The notes under the pieces: model-generated
The model's database searches: none
Told to the model about the DNA's origin: nothing
Seen by the model: the letters and a program-made list of their open reading frames with translations, nothing else
In this document: positions 35,326 to 43,114 of the stretch, one piece after another
How the letters are laid out: each line of letters begins with the position of its first letter
Position numbering within the stretch: position 1 is the first letter of the stretch
Translations under genes and position numbers: made by a program
From: Alcaligenaceae bacterium
Lineage (GTDB): Bacteria > Pseudomonadota > Gammaproteobacteria > Burkholderiales > Burkholderiaceae_B
Direction of reading: 5' to 3'
NCBI GenBank assembly: GCA_947378965.1
Contig: CANCMG010000023.1
Span: 1-48,291, forward strand
Length of the DNA: 48,291 nucleotides

Positions 35326-36761
35326 GCGTCTTGAAAGTGGGGCTCATGGGTGTAAGCGCTCAAATTAAAGATAAGCTGATTCAACAGTCGCTTGAACGAC
35401 GGCTTAAACAAGCCGGACTCGAGCAGGCCTCTCACGCTCAAGCGCCCGCCACTGCCTTCACCGACCAAGGGCTAACGACTCAAGGCGCTGCCCAACAGCC
35501 GCCACGCACCGCGGTTACGAACGCAAGGGGTGAGCGCGATCGCGCGGTTGCAATCTCAGAAGAGTTTTATCGGTTTGACCGGATGCCTGGTTACAAGCAA
35601 ATCCAGATTATTCATAGCGGTGCAAAAAGAATGGGACTAATGAATCCCTTTTTTAAGCAGCACGAGGGGCTGGCGAGTGCGCATACTCAGATTGCAGGCC
35701 AAGACCTGATTAATTTTTCAAGCTACAACTATCTGAATTTTTCGGGTGATCCACGCATCAACGCGGCTGCCGTCGCTGCCATCGAACAATACGGCACGTC
35801 GGTCTCGGCCAGCCGGCTGGTGTCGGGCGAAAGACCGATTCATCGCGAACTCGAAACTACTCTAGCAACACTCTATGGGGCTGAAGATGCAATCGTCTTT
35901 GTCAGTGGACACGCCACCAATGTCACAACCATCGGGTATCTGTTTGGGCCGCGTGATCTGGTGGTGCACGACGAATTCATCCATAACAGTGCGCTTGAGG
36001 GCATCAAGTTATCGGGTGCTAAACGGTTTTCGTTTCCGCATAATGACTGGCAGGCTTTAGATCATTTGTTAACACAGCATCGCGCTCATTATGAAAGAGT
36101 GCTGGTGGTGGTCGAAGGCATCTACAGCATGGATGGCGATTATCCCGACCTGCCTAAGTTCGTCGAGCTGCGCAATCGCCATAAAGTGTTTTTGATGGTC
36201 GATGAGGCGCATTCGCTAGGTGTCATGGGCGCGCGCGGCCACGGGATTCGTGAGCATTTTGGTCTGCAAGCTGGGGATGTCGATCTTTGGATGGGCACAC
36301 TCAGCAAGAGCCTGGCGGGTTGCGGTGGCTACATTGCGGGCGAAGCCGCCTTAATCGAACACTTAAAGTTTTTAGCACCAGGCTTTTTGTATAGCGTGGG
36401 GATGTCGCCGCCTTTGGCTGCGGCTTCGCTGGCTGCCTTGCAGTGTCTGACGATTGAGCAGCCTCGGGTCGAAAGTTTACAAAAACGCGGAAAGTATTTT
36501 TTACAACTCGCACAGGCTGCGGGCATCAACACCGGCACCAGTACCGGCCTGGCAGTGGTGCCGGCCATTATTGGTAGCTCAATCCGGGCGACCAGGCTCT
36601 CGAGCGCCATGCTTGCCAGAGGGGTCAATGTGCAACCAATCCTGTACCCTGCAGTGCCAGAAAAATCTGCACGTTTGAGGTTTTTTATGTCTTGCCAACA
36701 TACCGAACAAGAAATCGAGTACGCGGTGTCGGCGCTGGCAGAAGAAATCAAAAACTTGTAG
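35322..36761 (+). CDS. wcbT: Alpha-oxoamine synthase (AONS/KBL-like PLP enzyme), RkpG/WcbT-like
   Basis: 479-residue PLP-dependent enzyme that condenses an acyl thioester with an amino acid, losing CO2. The start overlaps the synthase stop as ATGA, which couples translation. Motifs: FVSGHATN, MVDEAHSLGVMGARGHGI and TLSKSLAGCGGYIAG with the PLP lysine at K329. The N-terminal about 90 residues are an extension rich in Q and A that BioF and Kbl lack. Position after the ACP of an enzyme with no thioesterase suggests that it takes the acyl chain from the ACP and makes an amino-ketone lipid, like serine palmitoyltransferase. This is not a biotin gene by context. The symbol follows the Burkholderia locus by analogy and is uncertain. 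Confidence 0.85.
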   Translation: MSVLKVGLMGVSAQIKDKLIQQSLERRLKQAGLEQASHAQAPATAFTDQGLTTQGAAQQPPRTAVTNARGERDRAVAISEEFYRFDRMPGYKQIQIIHSGAKRMGLMNPFFKQHEGLASAHTQIAGQDLINFSSYNYLNFSGDPRINAAAVAAIEQYGTSVSASRLVSGERPIHRELETTLATLYGAEDAIVFVSGHATNVTTIGYLFGPRDLVVHDEFIHNSALEGIKLSGAKRFSFPHNDWQALDHLLTQHRAHYERVLVVVEGIYSMDGDYPDLPKFVELRNRHKVFLMVDEAHSLGVMGARGHGIREHFGLQAGDVDLWMGTLSKSLAGCGGYIAGEAALIEHLKFLAPGFLYSVGMSPPLAAASLAALQCLTIEQPRVESLQKRGKYFLQLAQAAGINTGTSTGLAVVPAIIGSSIRATRLSSAMLARGVNVQPILYPAVPEKSARLRFFMSCQHTEQEIEYAVSALAEEIKNL

Positions 36762-36826
36762 CCCGCTAAGCGACAAAACGGCCGCCCACCCAAGTGTTTT
36801 GGCTGACGGACAAGCCGTTTTGGTTT

Positions 36827-37008
36827 GAATATCTTTTTTTAATCTGAATGTATCTTTTTGTCAGAACGTATTTTTTTGGTGTGAATGTATTTTTTTAGTT
36901 TGAATCTCCTTTTTTAGTTTGAACATGTTTTTTCTTTGAACGTGTTTTTTCTTTTAACGTGTTTTTTGATTTGAGCGTGTATTTTTTGCTTTAAACGTAT
37001 TTTTTATG
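36827..37008 (+). repeat. About ten T-tract repeats (16-21 bp period) upstream of kpsD
   Basis: Units like TTTGAACGTGTTTTTT recur, with T5-T7 tracts at about 36834, 36855, 36871, 36890, 36910, 36928, 36945, 36962, 36982 and 37000. The array ends just before the start of the outer-membrane exporter gene. Phased T-tracts of about two helical turns can bend DNA; on RNA they would be U-tracts. Confidence 0.85.
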
Positions 37009-37019
37009 AGCATGACATT

Positions 37020-38234
37020 GTGACTTCACTTATTTTGCGCCGCACCAGCAACGGTATCAGCCGCCGTGTCATAAAAGCGCTGGCGCCACTATCGCTGGTG
37101 TTGCTTTCCGGTTGCGCCAGCAACTGGTTACCAACCTCAGGGCCAAGCGTCAAAGGCTTAGAAGCTGCCGTTGCCACAACGCCAGACGCCTCTTTGATTG
37201 AACTCATTGATATCAATTCAAGCGTCACACGCAGGTTGGCTGATAACGAAAAAAAGCAGTATTTTTCAAACGGCTTTTCAGCCAGCCTGGATGCCACCTA
37301 TGTGGTTAATCCCGGTGATGTGATCGAAATCAGTGTCTGGGAGGCCAGCCCTGCACTGTTATTTGGTACAGCACCCTCGTTTGCGGGTTTAAGTGCGGTG
37401 TCAGGTGGTACTAAAAATACGAGCCTGCCAGAGCAAATGATTGCCAAAGATGGCTACATTACGATGCCGTTTGCTGGCCGGATCAAAGTCGCTGGCAAAA
37501 CCCTTGCCACGATCGAAGCCGAGATTGTTGACGCGCTAAGAGGCAAAGCAAATTACCCACAGGTGATCGCGCGCTTAACCAGAAACTCAACCACAAATGT
37601 CACGGTGGTGGGTGAGGTCAGCAAAAGTATTGTGCTGCCGCTAACACCGCGTGGCGAACGCTTGCTAGATGCTATTGCCGAAGCGGGTGGCGTGAAACAA
37701 CCCATCGAAAAAACCACGGTACAGCTATCGCGCAATTCAGTGGTCAGAACCATGCCACTCGAAAAAATCATCCAAGATCCCAAACAAAACATTCGTCTGA
37801 GCCCAGGTGATGTGATTACAACGTTTTTTCAGCCGTATAGTTTTACTGCCCTGGGTGCCACCGGCAAAAACGACGAAATCAATTTCGTCGCACAAGGGAT
37901 TTCTTTGACGCAGGCGATCGCCAGAGTGGGTGGGGTGCAAGATCAGCGTGCTGACGTCAAAGGGGTGTTTATTTTTAGGTTTGAAGAGCCTGGAGCCTTA
38001 ACGCTTGCGCAAGCCCCAAAAGCAACAAATGAAGACGGCAAAATCCCTGTTGTCTATCGACTAGATCTGAGTGACCCCAGTGCTTTTTTTGTAGCGCAAA
38101 ATTTCAAAGTCAAAGACAAAGATGTTCTTTACGTGGCCAATGCGTCGTCGGTTGAGTTCAATAAATTCTTGAACATCCTGGTGTCGGTCATCTACCCCTT
38201 GGTCAATGCTGGCACGATCGCCAAAACTTACTAA
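37020..38234 (+). CDS. kpsD: Capsule export outer-membrane lipoprotein (Wza/KpsD/WcbC family)
   Basis: 404-residue polysaccharide export protein forming the outer-membrane channel. Start GTG 37020; nearby ATGs at 37006 and 37012 are out of frame and hit the TGA at 37021. A lipoprotein signal ends in the lipobox LLSGC with C32. The poly_export domain (ATYVVNPGDVIEISVWEA, then ITMPFAGRIKVAGKTL) and SLBB-like beta-grasp regions (VTVVGEVSKSIVLPL, LTQAIARVGG) follow. The lipid anchor and size are closer to Wza/WcbC/CtrA than to the longer E. coli KpsD. It functions with the KpsE/M/T system encoded 26 kb upstream. Confidence 0.92.
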   Translation: MTSLILRRTSNGISRRVIKALAPLSLVLLSGCASNWLPTSGPSVKGLEAAVATTPDASLIELIDINSSVTRRLADNEKKQYFSNGFSASLDATYVVNPGDVIEISVWEASPALLFGTAPSFAGLSAVSGGTKNTSLPEQMIAKDGYITMPFAGRIKVAGKTLATIEAEIVDALRGKANYPQVIARLTRNSTTNVTVVGEVSKSIVLPLTPRGERLLDAIAEAGGVKQPIEKTTVQLSRNSVVRTMPLEKIIQDPKQNIRLSPGDVITTFFQPYSFTALGATGKNDEINFVAQGISLTQAIARVGGVQDQRADVKGVFIFRFEEPGALTLAQAPKATNEDGKIPVVYRLDLSDPSAFFVAQNFKVKDKDVLYVANASSVEFNKFLNILVSVIYPLVNAGTIAKTY

Positions 38235-38263
38235 GTTAGTGTGCTAGCCGCCGAAGGGTCGTC

Positions 38264-38428
38264 AGGCAGCAGGCTACCCAGCTTAACGTTATTGAGCGGT
38301 CGTAATGAAACAGACCACGCAGCTTAACGTTATTGAGCAGTCGTGATGCAGCAGACCCTGCAGCTTAATTTTATTGAGCAGTCGTGATGCAGCAGACCAT
38401 GCAGCTTAACTTTATTGAGCGGTCGTGA
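38264..38428 (+). repeat. 41-bp tandem repeat, four copies, ending in the kpsS start codon
   Basis: Units begin at 38264 (degenerate), 38305, 38346 and 38387, with an exact 41-bp period. The consensus is ATGCAGCAGACC, CAGCTTAACTTTATTGAG and CRGTCGTG. The array occupies most of the gap between the kpsD and kpsS genes. Confidence 0.93.
38305..38428 (+). other. Chain of three overlapping 13-codon micro-ORFs leading into kpsS
   Basis: Micro-ORFs 38305-38346, 38346-38387 and 38387-38428 encode MKQTTQLNVIEQS, MQQTLQLNFIEQS and MQQTMQLNFIERS. Each stop shares one base with the next start (TGATG). The last stop overlaps the kpsS start as GTGA. A fourth, earlier copy (38264) has AGG in place of ATG and joins by TAATG. 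Whether any is translated is unknown. Confidence 0.4.
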
Positions 38429-39690
38429 AGCGCCATTTTCTTTTTTTGCAGGGCGTCAGCTCACCATTTTTTAAGCAGTTAGCCAGGCGCTTGCAGGCAG
38501 ACGGGCATCGCGTCACAAAAATCAGTTTCAACATGGGGGATGTTGCGTATTGGGCGCCCGCCCGGTCGATCTGGTTTAATCAGACGACGTCAGAGCTGGG
38601 GGGGTTTCTAGAGCAACTTTACCGGCGTGAGGGCATCACCGACCAAGTGCTGTTTGGTGACCGGCGCTCCGTGCATCGTCAGGCCGTGCAACAGGCCCGC
38701 GAGCAAGGCCTCCGTAATCATGTCTTTGAAGAGGGGTATTTTCGGCCGCACTGGGTGACGCTTGAGCGCGAGGGTGTCAACAGCCGCTCGCCATTACCCA
38801 GCGAGCCAGACTGGCTTCGCGCGGCAGCCCAGCAACTCAGGGCGAGCGGCGTGAGCCCGCCAGTCAGCAACACCTTTGACTCACCCTTCTGGCGTCGCGC
38901 GGCTCATGACGTGGCCTATCACTTGGCCTCTGGGCTCAACCCTTTGGTGTTTTCTAAATACCGTACCCATTCTTCGGTACTGGCCCCGGTTGAGTACGCA
39001 GGATTTGTGAGGCGTCACCTTAAAAATAAATTTCGTCTTCAGCCAGAACGCTTGCGGCTTGAGGGGCTTTTGCGTGCCGCAGGGGACTTTTATTTTTTAC
39101 CTTTACAGCTTGATAGTGATTTTCAAGTGCGGGATCAGCCGGTCTTGAACACCATGCGCGCCTTGCTTGATCATGTAATCGGCTCATTTGCCCGGCACGC
39201 TCCTACTCATACGCGTTTAGTCATCAAAAATCATCCGCTTGATTTTGCTCAAACCAACTATCACTCGCTCAGCGCTTTGCTTGCTCAGCAGTATGGTGTG
39301 CCAGAGCGCGTTGAGTATTTTGAGACGGGTGATCTCGCTGCCTTATTGAAAAACGCCTTAGGCACCATTACCCTGAATAGTACGGTTGGCACGTTGGCCC
39401 TAGAACAGGGTTGCCCGACGCTCTGTTTGGCACCGGCCTTGTACAACGTTAAGGGGTTAACAGCACAGTGTGGGCTAGACGATTTCTGGGATAGCCTGCC
39501 TCAGCCAGATCCAGAGTTATTTTCGCTTTTTAAAACTGTGGTGATGCACACGACACAAGTGAACGGTGGTTTTTATTGCCCCCAAGGTATTGAACTTGCC
39601 GCGCGGGCCAGCGCCACGCGCCTCGCTGCCGAGGCATCCCCGCTAGAGTGCTTGCAGCAACAGCTTTCATCAGGCTCTCGTGCTCACTGA
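38425..39690 (+). CDS. kpsS: KpsS-type capsule Kdo transferase
   Basis: 421 residues from GTG 38425, which gives MKRHFLFLQGVSSPFFKQLA, the standard KpsS opening. Known role of the family: adds the first beta-Kdo of the linker to the lyso-phosphatidylglycerol acceptor at the inner membrane face. VFEEGYFRPHWVTLEREGVN, VIKNHPLDF and TLNSTVGTLALEQGCPTLCL are typical capsule_synth (PF05159) motifs. Its start codon lies in the last copy of the 41-bp repeat. It overlaps the following membrane enzyme by 11 nt. Confidence 0.92.
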   Translation: MKRHFLFLQGVSSPFFKQLARRLQADGHRVTKISFNMGDVAYWAPARSIWFNQTTSELGGFLEQLYRREGITDQVLFGDRRSVHRQAVQQAREQGLRNHVFEEGYFRPHWVTLEREGVNSRSPLPSEPDWLRAAAQQLRASGVSPPVSNTFDSPFWRRAAHDVAYHLASGLNPLVFSKYRTHSSVLAPVEYAGFVRRHLKNKFRLQPERLRLEGLLRAAGDFYFLPLQLDSDFQVRDQPVLNTMRALLDHVIGSFARHAPTHTRLVIKNHPLDFAQTNYHSLSALLAQQYGVPERVEYFETGDLAALLKNALGTITLNSTVGTLALEQGCPTLCLAPALYNVKGLTAQCGLDDFWDSLPQPDPELFSLFKTVVMHTTQVNGGFYCPQGIELAARASATRLAAEASPLECLQQQLSSGSRAH

Positions 39691-41260
39691 CGTGCTCATC
39701 GCGCTGCTGACTCCAGCCTTGAGCGGATTGGCGTTTTCTTTTGTACTCGAGCAAGTGCACACACCACGGCCGCGGCTGCCATGGCAGCGTGACCCTGCTG
39801 ATCTGCTGCTTCACAGTGGGTTATGGCTTGTGCTGTATTTGCTTGAGTTGGTTCAGTTTGGCAGGCCGTGGCTGGCCATGGGCCTAACCTGCAGTATTTT
39901 TTATGTGCTGCTCTTGGTCAATCGGGCAAAGTTTGACGCGTTGCAAGAGCCCTTTCTTTACCAAGACTTTGAGTATTTTGTCGCTGCGCTTAAGCACCCC
40001 AGGCTATATCTGCCTTTTTTTGGTTTTTTCAAAATCATTGGATGCCTGAGTACGGTGGGCTTGGCTCTATGGCTTGGCATCACACTTGAAAGCGCACTTG
40101 CGCGATCGTTTGCGCATGAGCAGATTTGGCAAGCAGGCTTAGTTATTTTATTGCTTGCAGCGGCGATGCTCTATGCCGCGCAAGGCCACCACCCACTGTT
40201 AAGTTTTAAGCCAAACGCTGATTTTAAACAGCGGGGTTTATTGGCGCTGTTTTGGCACTATGCCTGGGCAGAGCGCCACAAGCCAGTGTTGGCCGACCTT
40301 AGCACGCACTCAACACTAGGTCGTGTGTCGTTAGCTAGCGCTGAGCAAAACTTGTATGACACGGTTGTCGTACAAAGCGAATCCTTTTTTGATCCAAGGC
40401 GAGCGTTTGGCCTGATCAAGCCCGGCATTTTGTCTGAGTTTGACCGCGCCTGCCGTGCGTCGGTATGTTTTGGCCCCTTGGCCGTCACAGCGTGGGGCGC
40501 CAATACCGTTCGAACAGAGTTTTCTTTTTTAACCGGCATCGACCCAAGCTTGTTAGGGATTGACCAATTCAATCCGTACCGCCGTGTGGTGTCGGCTTGG
40601 TTGCCGTCGCTTGCGCGTGAGTTTAAAAAAAAAGGTTACCGAACGGTTTGCCTGCATCCGTATCCAGCAAGCTTTTATCAGCGCGATAAAATTTTTAGCT
40701 TACTTGGTTTTGATGAATTTATTGACCTCAAGAGCTTTACCCAACCCGAGCAACAACAAGGCCCGGGCCCTTACGTGAGCGATCAAGTGCTCACAGAGAA
40801 AATTCTTGACATGTTCGCTCAGCCACGGCAACAGCCGCTCTTTCTCTTTGCCATCACCATGGAAAATCACGGCCCTCTTCACCTTGAGCACCTGGCAAAG
40901 TCAGAAGAGCAACAATGGCTAAACGAGCCCTTACCAAAAAACTGTCAAGAGCTTTCAATTTATCTGAGGCATTTAGCCAATGCAGATCAAATGATCTCGA
41001 AGTTGCTGCAACGCTTTTCTGCGGCCCCGTCGAGCGCGCGACCAATCCAGTTACTCTGGTACGGCGATCATGTACCTGTGTTGGCCAAGGTGTATGCACA
41101 ACTTGGATTGCCTGACGGGCATACCGAATATTTTTTATGGCGTTCGGATGAGTGCAGGCGCTTGGCTGCTGTCAGGTCAAGTGTTGACACGGTGACGCGA
41201 CAGACGCCAGCGCCACAACCCTTGGGTGTGCACCAACTCGCCGCTGAGTTGTTGAGGTGA
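39680..41260 (+). CDS. LTA-synthase/sulfatase-family membrane enzyme
   Basis: 526 residues. Five hydrophobic helices lie in the first about 170 residues, followed by an extracytoplasmic alkaline-phosphatase-like domain. Visible motifs: DTVVVQSESFFDPR (E234 region), AWGANTVRTEFSFLTGID with the likely nucleophile threonine, MENHGPL, and LLWYGDHVPVL near 460. The family contains phosphoglycerol and phosphoethanolamine transferases (LtaS, OpgB). Its place between kpsS and glycosyltransferases suggests it decorates or builds a phosphodiester part of the capsule. GTG 39680 overlaps kpsS; GTG 39692 is an alternative start. Confidence 0.82.
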   Translation: MLTDVLIALLTPALSGLAFSFVLEQVHTPRPRLPWQRDPADLLLHSGLWLVLYLLELVQFGRPWLAMGLTCSIFYVLLLVNRAKFDALQEPFLYQDFEYFVAALKHPRLYLPFFGFFKIIGCLSTVGLALWLGITLESALARSFAHEQIWQAGLVILLLAAAMLYAAQGHHPLLSFKPNADFKQRGLLALFWHYAWAERHKPVLADLSTHSTLGRVSLASAEQNLYDTVVVQSESFFDPRRAFGLIKPGILSEFDRACRASVCFGPLAVTAWGANTVRTEFSFLTGIDPSLLGIDQFNPYRRVVSAWLPSLAREFKKKGYRTVCLHPYPASFYQRDKIFSLLGFDEFIDLKSFTQPEQQQGPGPYVSDQVLTEKILDMFAQPRQQPLFLFAITMENHGPLHLEHLAKSEEQQWLNEPLPKNCQELSIYLRHLANADQMISKLLQRFSAAPSSARPIQLLWYGDHVPVLAKVYAQLGLPDGHTEYFLWRSDECRRLAAVRSSVDTVTRQTPAPQPLGVHQLAAELLR

Positions 41261-41409
41261 TGCGGCGCCAGGGCCAGCGTTGGCTGTCGATACTGTACGC
41301 GCGTCAGGGGATTGTACGCAAAGCGTCGAGCGTGACATTGAACAAAAATAACAACAAAGTCTTGAGATCTTTAGCCCTTGTCGCACTCTAAAAAGCAACT
41401 TTGTATACG

Positions 41410-43017
41410 ATGAACGTTGATCTCGCTCAACTCGTTCTGACGCTGCGCCCTGATTTGCAAAAGCTCTTTGCAACAGCAACAAAGCGGGGGTCAGAGGCTT
41501 TCAATGCCTGGCTGATAACCTCTGGCAAAAAAGAGTATCGCGCTGTCAGTGAAGACACAGGTTTTTTGCAAACTCTAGTAACGCCTCAACGCAATACTGC
41601 TGCGCCGCTCACGCGTGTGCAAAAGCTCATTCTTATCGCGCGCCCGGATGTGCAAGAGGCCTTTGCGCTGCGTGGTGGTGTGCAAGCGTTCAAAGAGTGG
41701 TTTTATACCTACGGCCTTGAAGAGCATGATTACTGGGATTTTTTGACCTCAACAGAAAAAAACCTGGTGCTTGCGCTGCCCGACCCTTGGGCAACGCGCC
41801 TCAAGCCCCTGACGCAACGAGTCTTACCGCGCCCCCTGCCCCGCCTAGCTTTTAAGAAACGAAGCTACGGGGTAAATTTAATTGGCTATGCCTTTGGTCG
41901 TTTGGGTATCGGCGAAGATTTGCGCATGGCAGGCAAGGCTTTATTGAAGGCCAAGGTGCCGATGACGATGCTTGATTTTCCGCCAGGTGACAATATCGAC
42001 ACCAACGAACGGAGTATGGCTCGCTATGTGTCAAAGGTTGGTGATTTCGCGTTTAATATTTTTTGCCTCACGGCTGAAGAGACAGGTCGCTTTTATGCCG
42101 AGCGCGGTAAAAGTCAATTTGTCGATCGCTACAACATAGGGTATTGGCCCTGGGAGCTCGGCGCTTGGCCCAAAGAGTGGAAACTCATGCTCGAGCTTGT
42201 GGACGAGGTCTGGGTATCGACGCAGCACACGTTTGCTTCGCTCAAGTCAGTCTGCAAAAAGCCCTTAAAGCTTATGCCAATGGCCGTAGAGCTTGGCCCT
42301 GTTCAAACATTCAAAGCAGCCAACGAGGCCAGAAAGACCTTCAAGCTCAACACCCATGCCACTCTGTTTTGTTTTGCGTTTGATTTAAATTCGTACATCG
42401 AACGAAAAAACCCCATGGCTTGCGTACAGGCCTTTTTAAAAGCGTTTCCGAAGACCGACTACACCGCCAAGCAGGTTGGCTTGGTGGTCAAGGTGCAAAA
42501 GCCACGTTCGGATAACGCCGCCTGGCTAGAGTTAAAGACGATCGCCCGAAACGACCGGCGTATTACTATCATTGAACAAACACTCGAACGGCCAGCTTTG
42601 CTGGCGCTGTACCGAGCCTGCGATTGTTATCTGTCTCTGCATCGTGCCGAGGGTTTTGGTAGGGGGATGGCAGAGGCGCTGCAACTTGGTTTGCACGTGA
42701 TCTGTACAGGGTACTCAGGCAACGTCGATTTTTGCCAGCCACCACATGCAGATTTAGTGAAATATCGTTTGACGCGTGTCAAAGCAGGCCAATACCCACG
42801 TGCCAGTGGTCAGGTCTGGGCTGAGCCTAATGTTAGCCACGCTGGGCAGTTAATGCGAGAGTTTTACGAAAACACTGAGGCGGTGGTTGAGCCGTTGGAT
42901 GCCAGTATCTTTGCGCCTGCAGTAGTGGGTGAGCGCTACAAAAACCGTTTAAACGAAATCTGGGCCAAACGAAATGCCACCCAGGAAGCTAAAAAAATTC
43001 ACTTAAGCTTTAAGTAA
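41410..43017 (+). CDS. GT4 glycosyltransferase with duplicated N-terminal helical module
   Basis: 535 residues from ATG 41410; a TTG at 41401 is less likely. The first about 125 residues hold two related modules (TLRPDLQKLFATATKRGSEA, then IARPDVQEAFALRGGVQAF), each ending in a W and an acidic G-x-x-E-H/Y. The GT4 part begins at NLIGYAFGRLGIGEDLRMAG. YNIGYWPWELGAWP lies in the middle, and the E-x7-E donor site is HRAEGFGRGMAE (E414 and E422). It probably adds a capsule sugar at the cytoplasmic face. The 150 bp before it show no clear promoter. Confidence 0.88.
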   Translation: MNVDLAQLVLTLRPDLQKLFATATKRGSEAFNAWLITSGKKEYRAVSEDTGFLQTLVTPQRNTAAPLTRVQKLILIARPDVQEAFALRGGVQAFKEWFYTYGLEEHDYWDFLTSTEKNLVLALPDPWATRLKPLTQRVLPRPLPRLAFKKRSYGVNLIGYAFGRLGIGEDLRMAGKALLKAKVPMTMLDFPPGDNIDTNERSMARYVSKVGDFAFNIFCLTAEETGRFYAERGKSQFVDRYNIGYWPWELGAWPKEWKLMLELVDEVWVSTQHTFASLKSVCKKPLKLMPMAVELGPVQTFKAANEARKTFKLNTHATLFCFAFDLNSYIERKNPMACVQAFLKAFPKTDYTAKQVGLVVKVQKPRSDNAAWLELKTIARNDRRITIIEQTLERPALLALYRACDCYLSLHRAEGFGRGMAEALQLGLHVICTGYSGNVDFCQPPHADLVKYRLTRVKAGQYPRASGQVWAEPNVSHAGQLMREFYENTEAVVEPLDASIFAPAVVGERYKNRLNEIWAKRNATQEAKKIHLSFK

Positions 43018-43042
43018 AAAAACTTAAGCTTTAAGTAAAAAA
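43001..43042 (+). repeat. 21-bp duplication over the stop codon of the GT4 gene
   Basis: ACTTAAGCTTTAAGTAAAAAA occurs twice in tandem (43001 and 43022); the first copy contains the TAA stop. Each unit can fold into CTTAA-GCT-TTAAG. Confidence 0.8.
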
Positions 43043-43114
43043 ATTCATGTTCACTGGCCTTAACTCTCTGGGCATCCTCCATCGTTCTGCGCTACCCAGC
43101 AAGGCTTATCCAAT

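Noticed and set aside
35322-36761. Biotin gene bioF
   Set aside because: The family is right, but the N-terminal extension, the ATGA coupling to the synthase and the capsule context argue for a lipid role.
36827-37008. Rho-independent terminator series
   Set aside because: The T-tracts are not preceded by GC-rich stems.
38264-38428. CRISPR array
   Set aside because: The 41-bp units are contiguous, with no unique spacers and no cas genes in the window.
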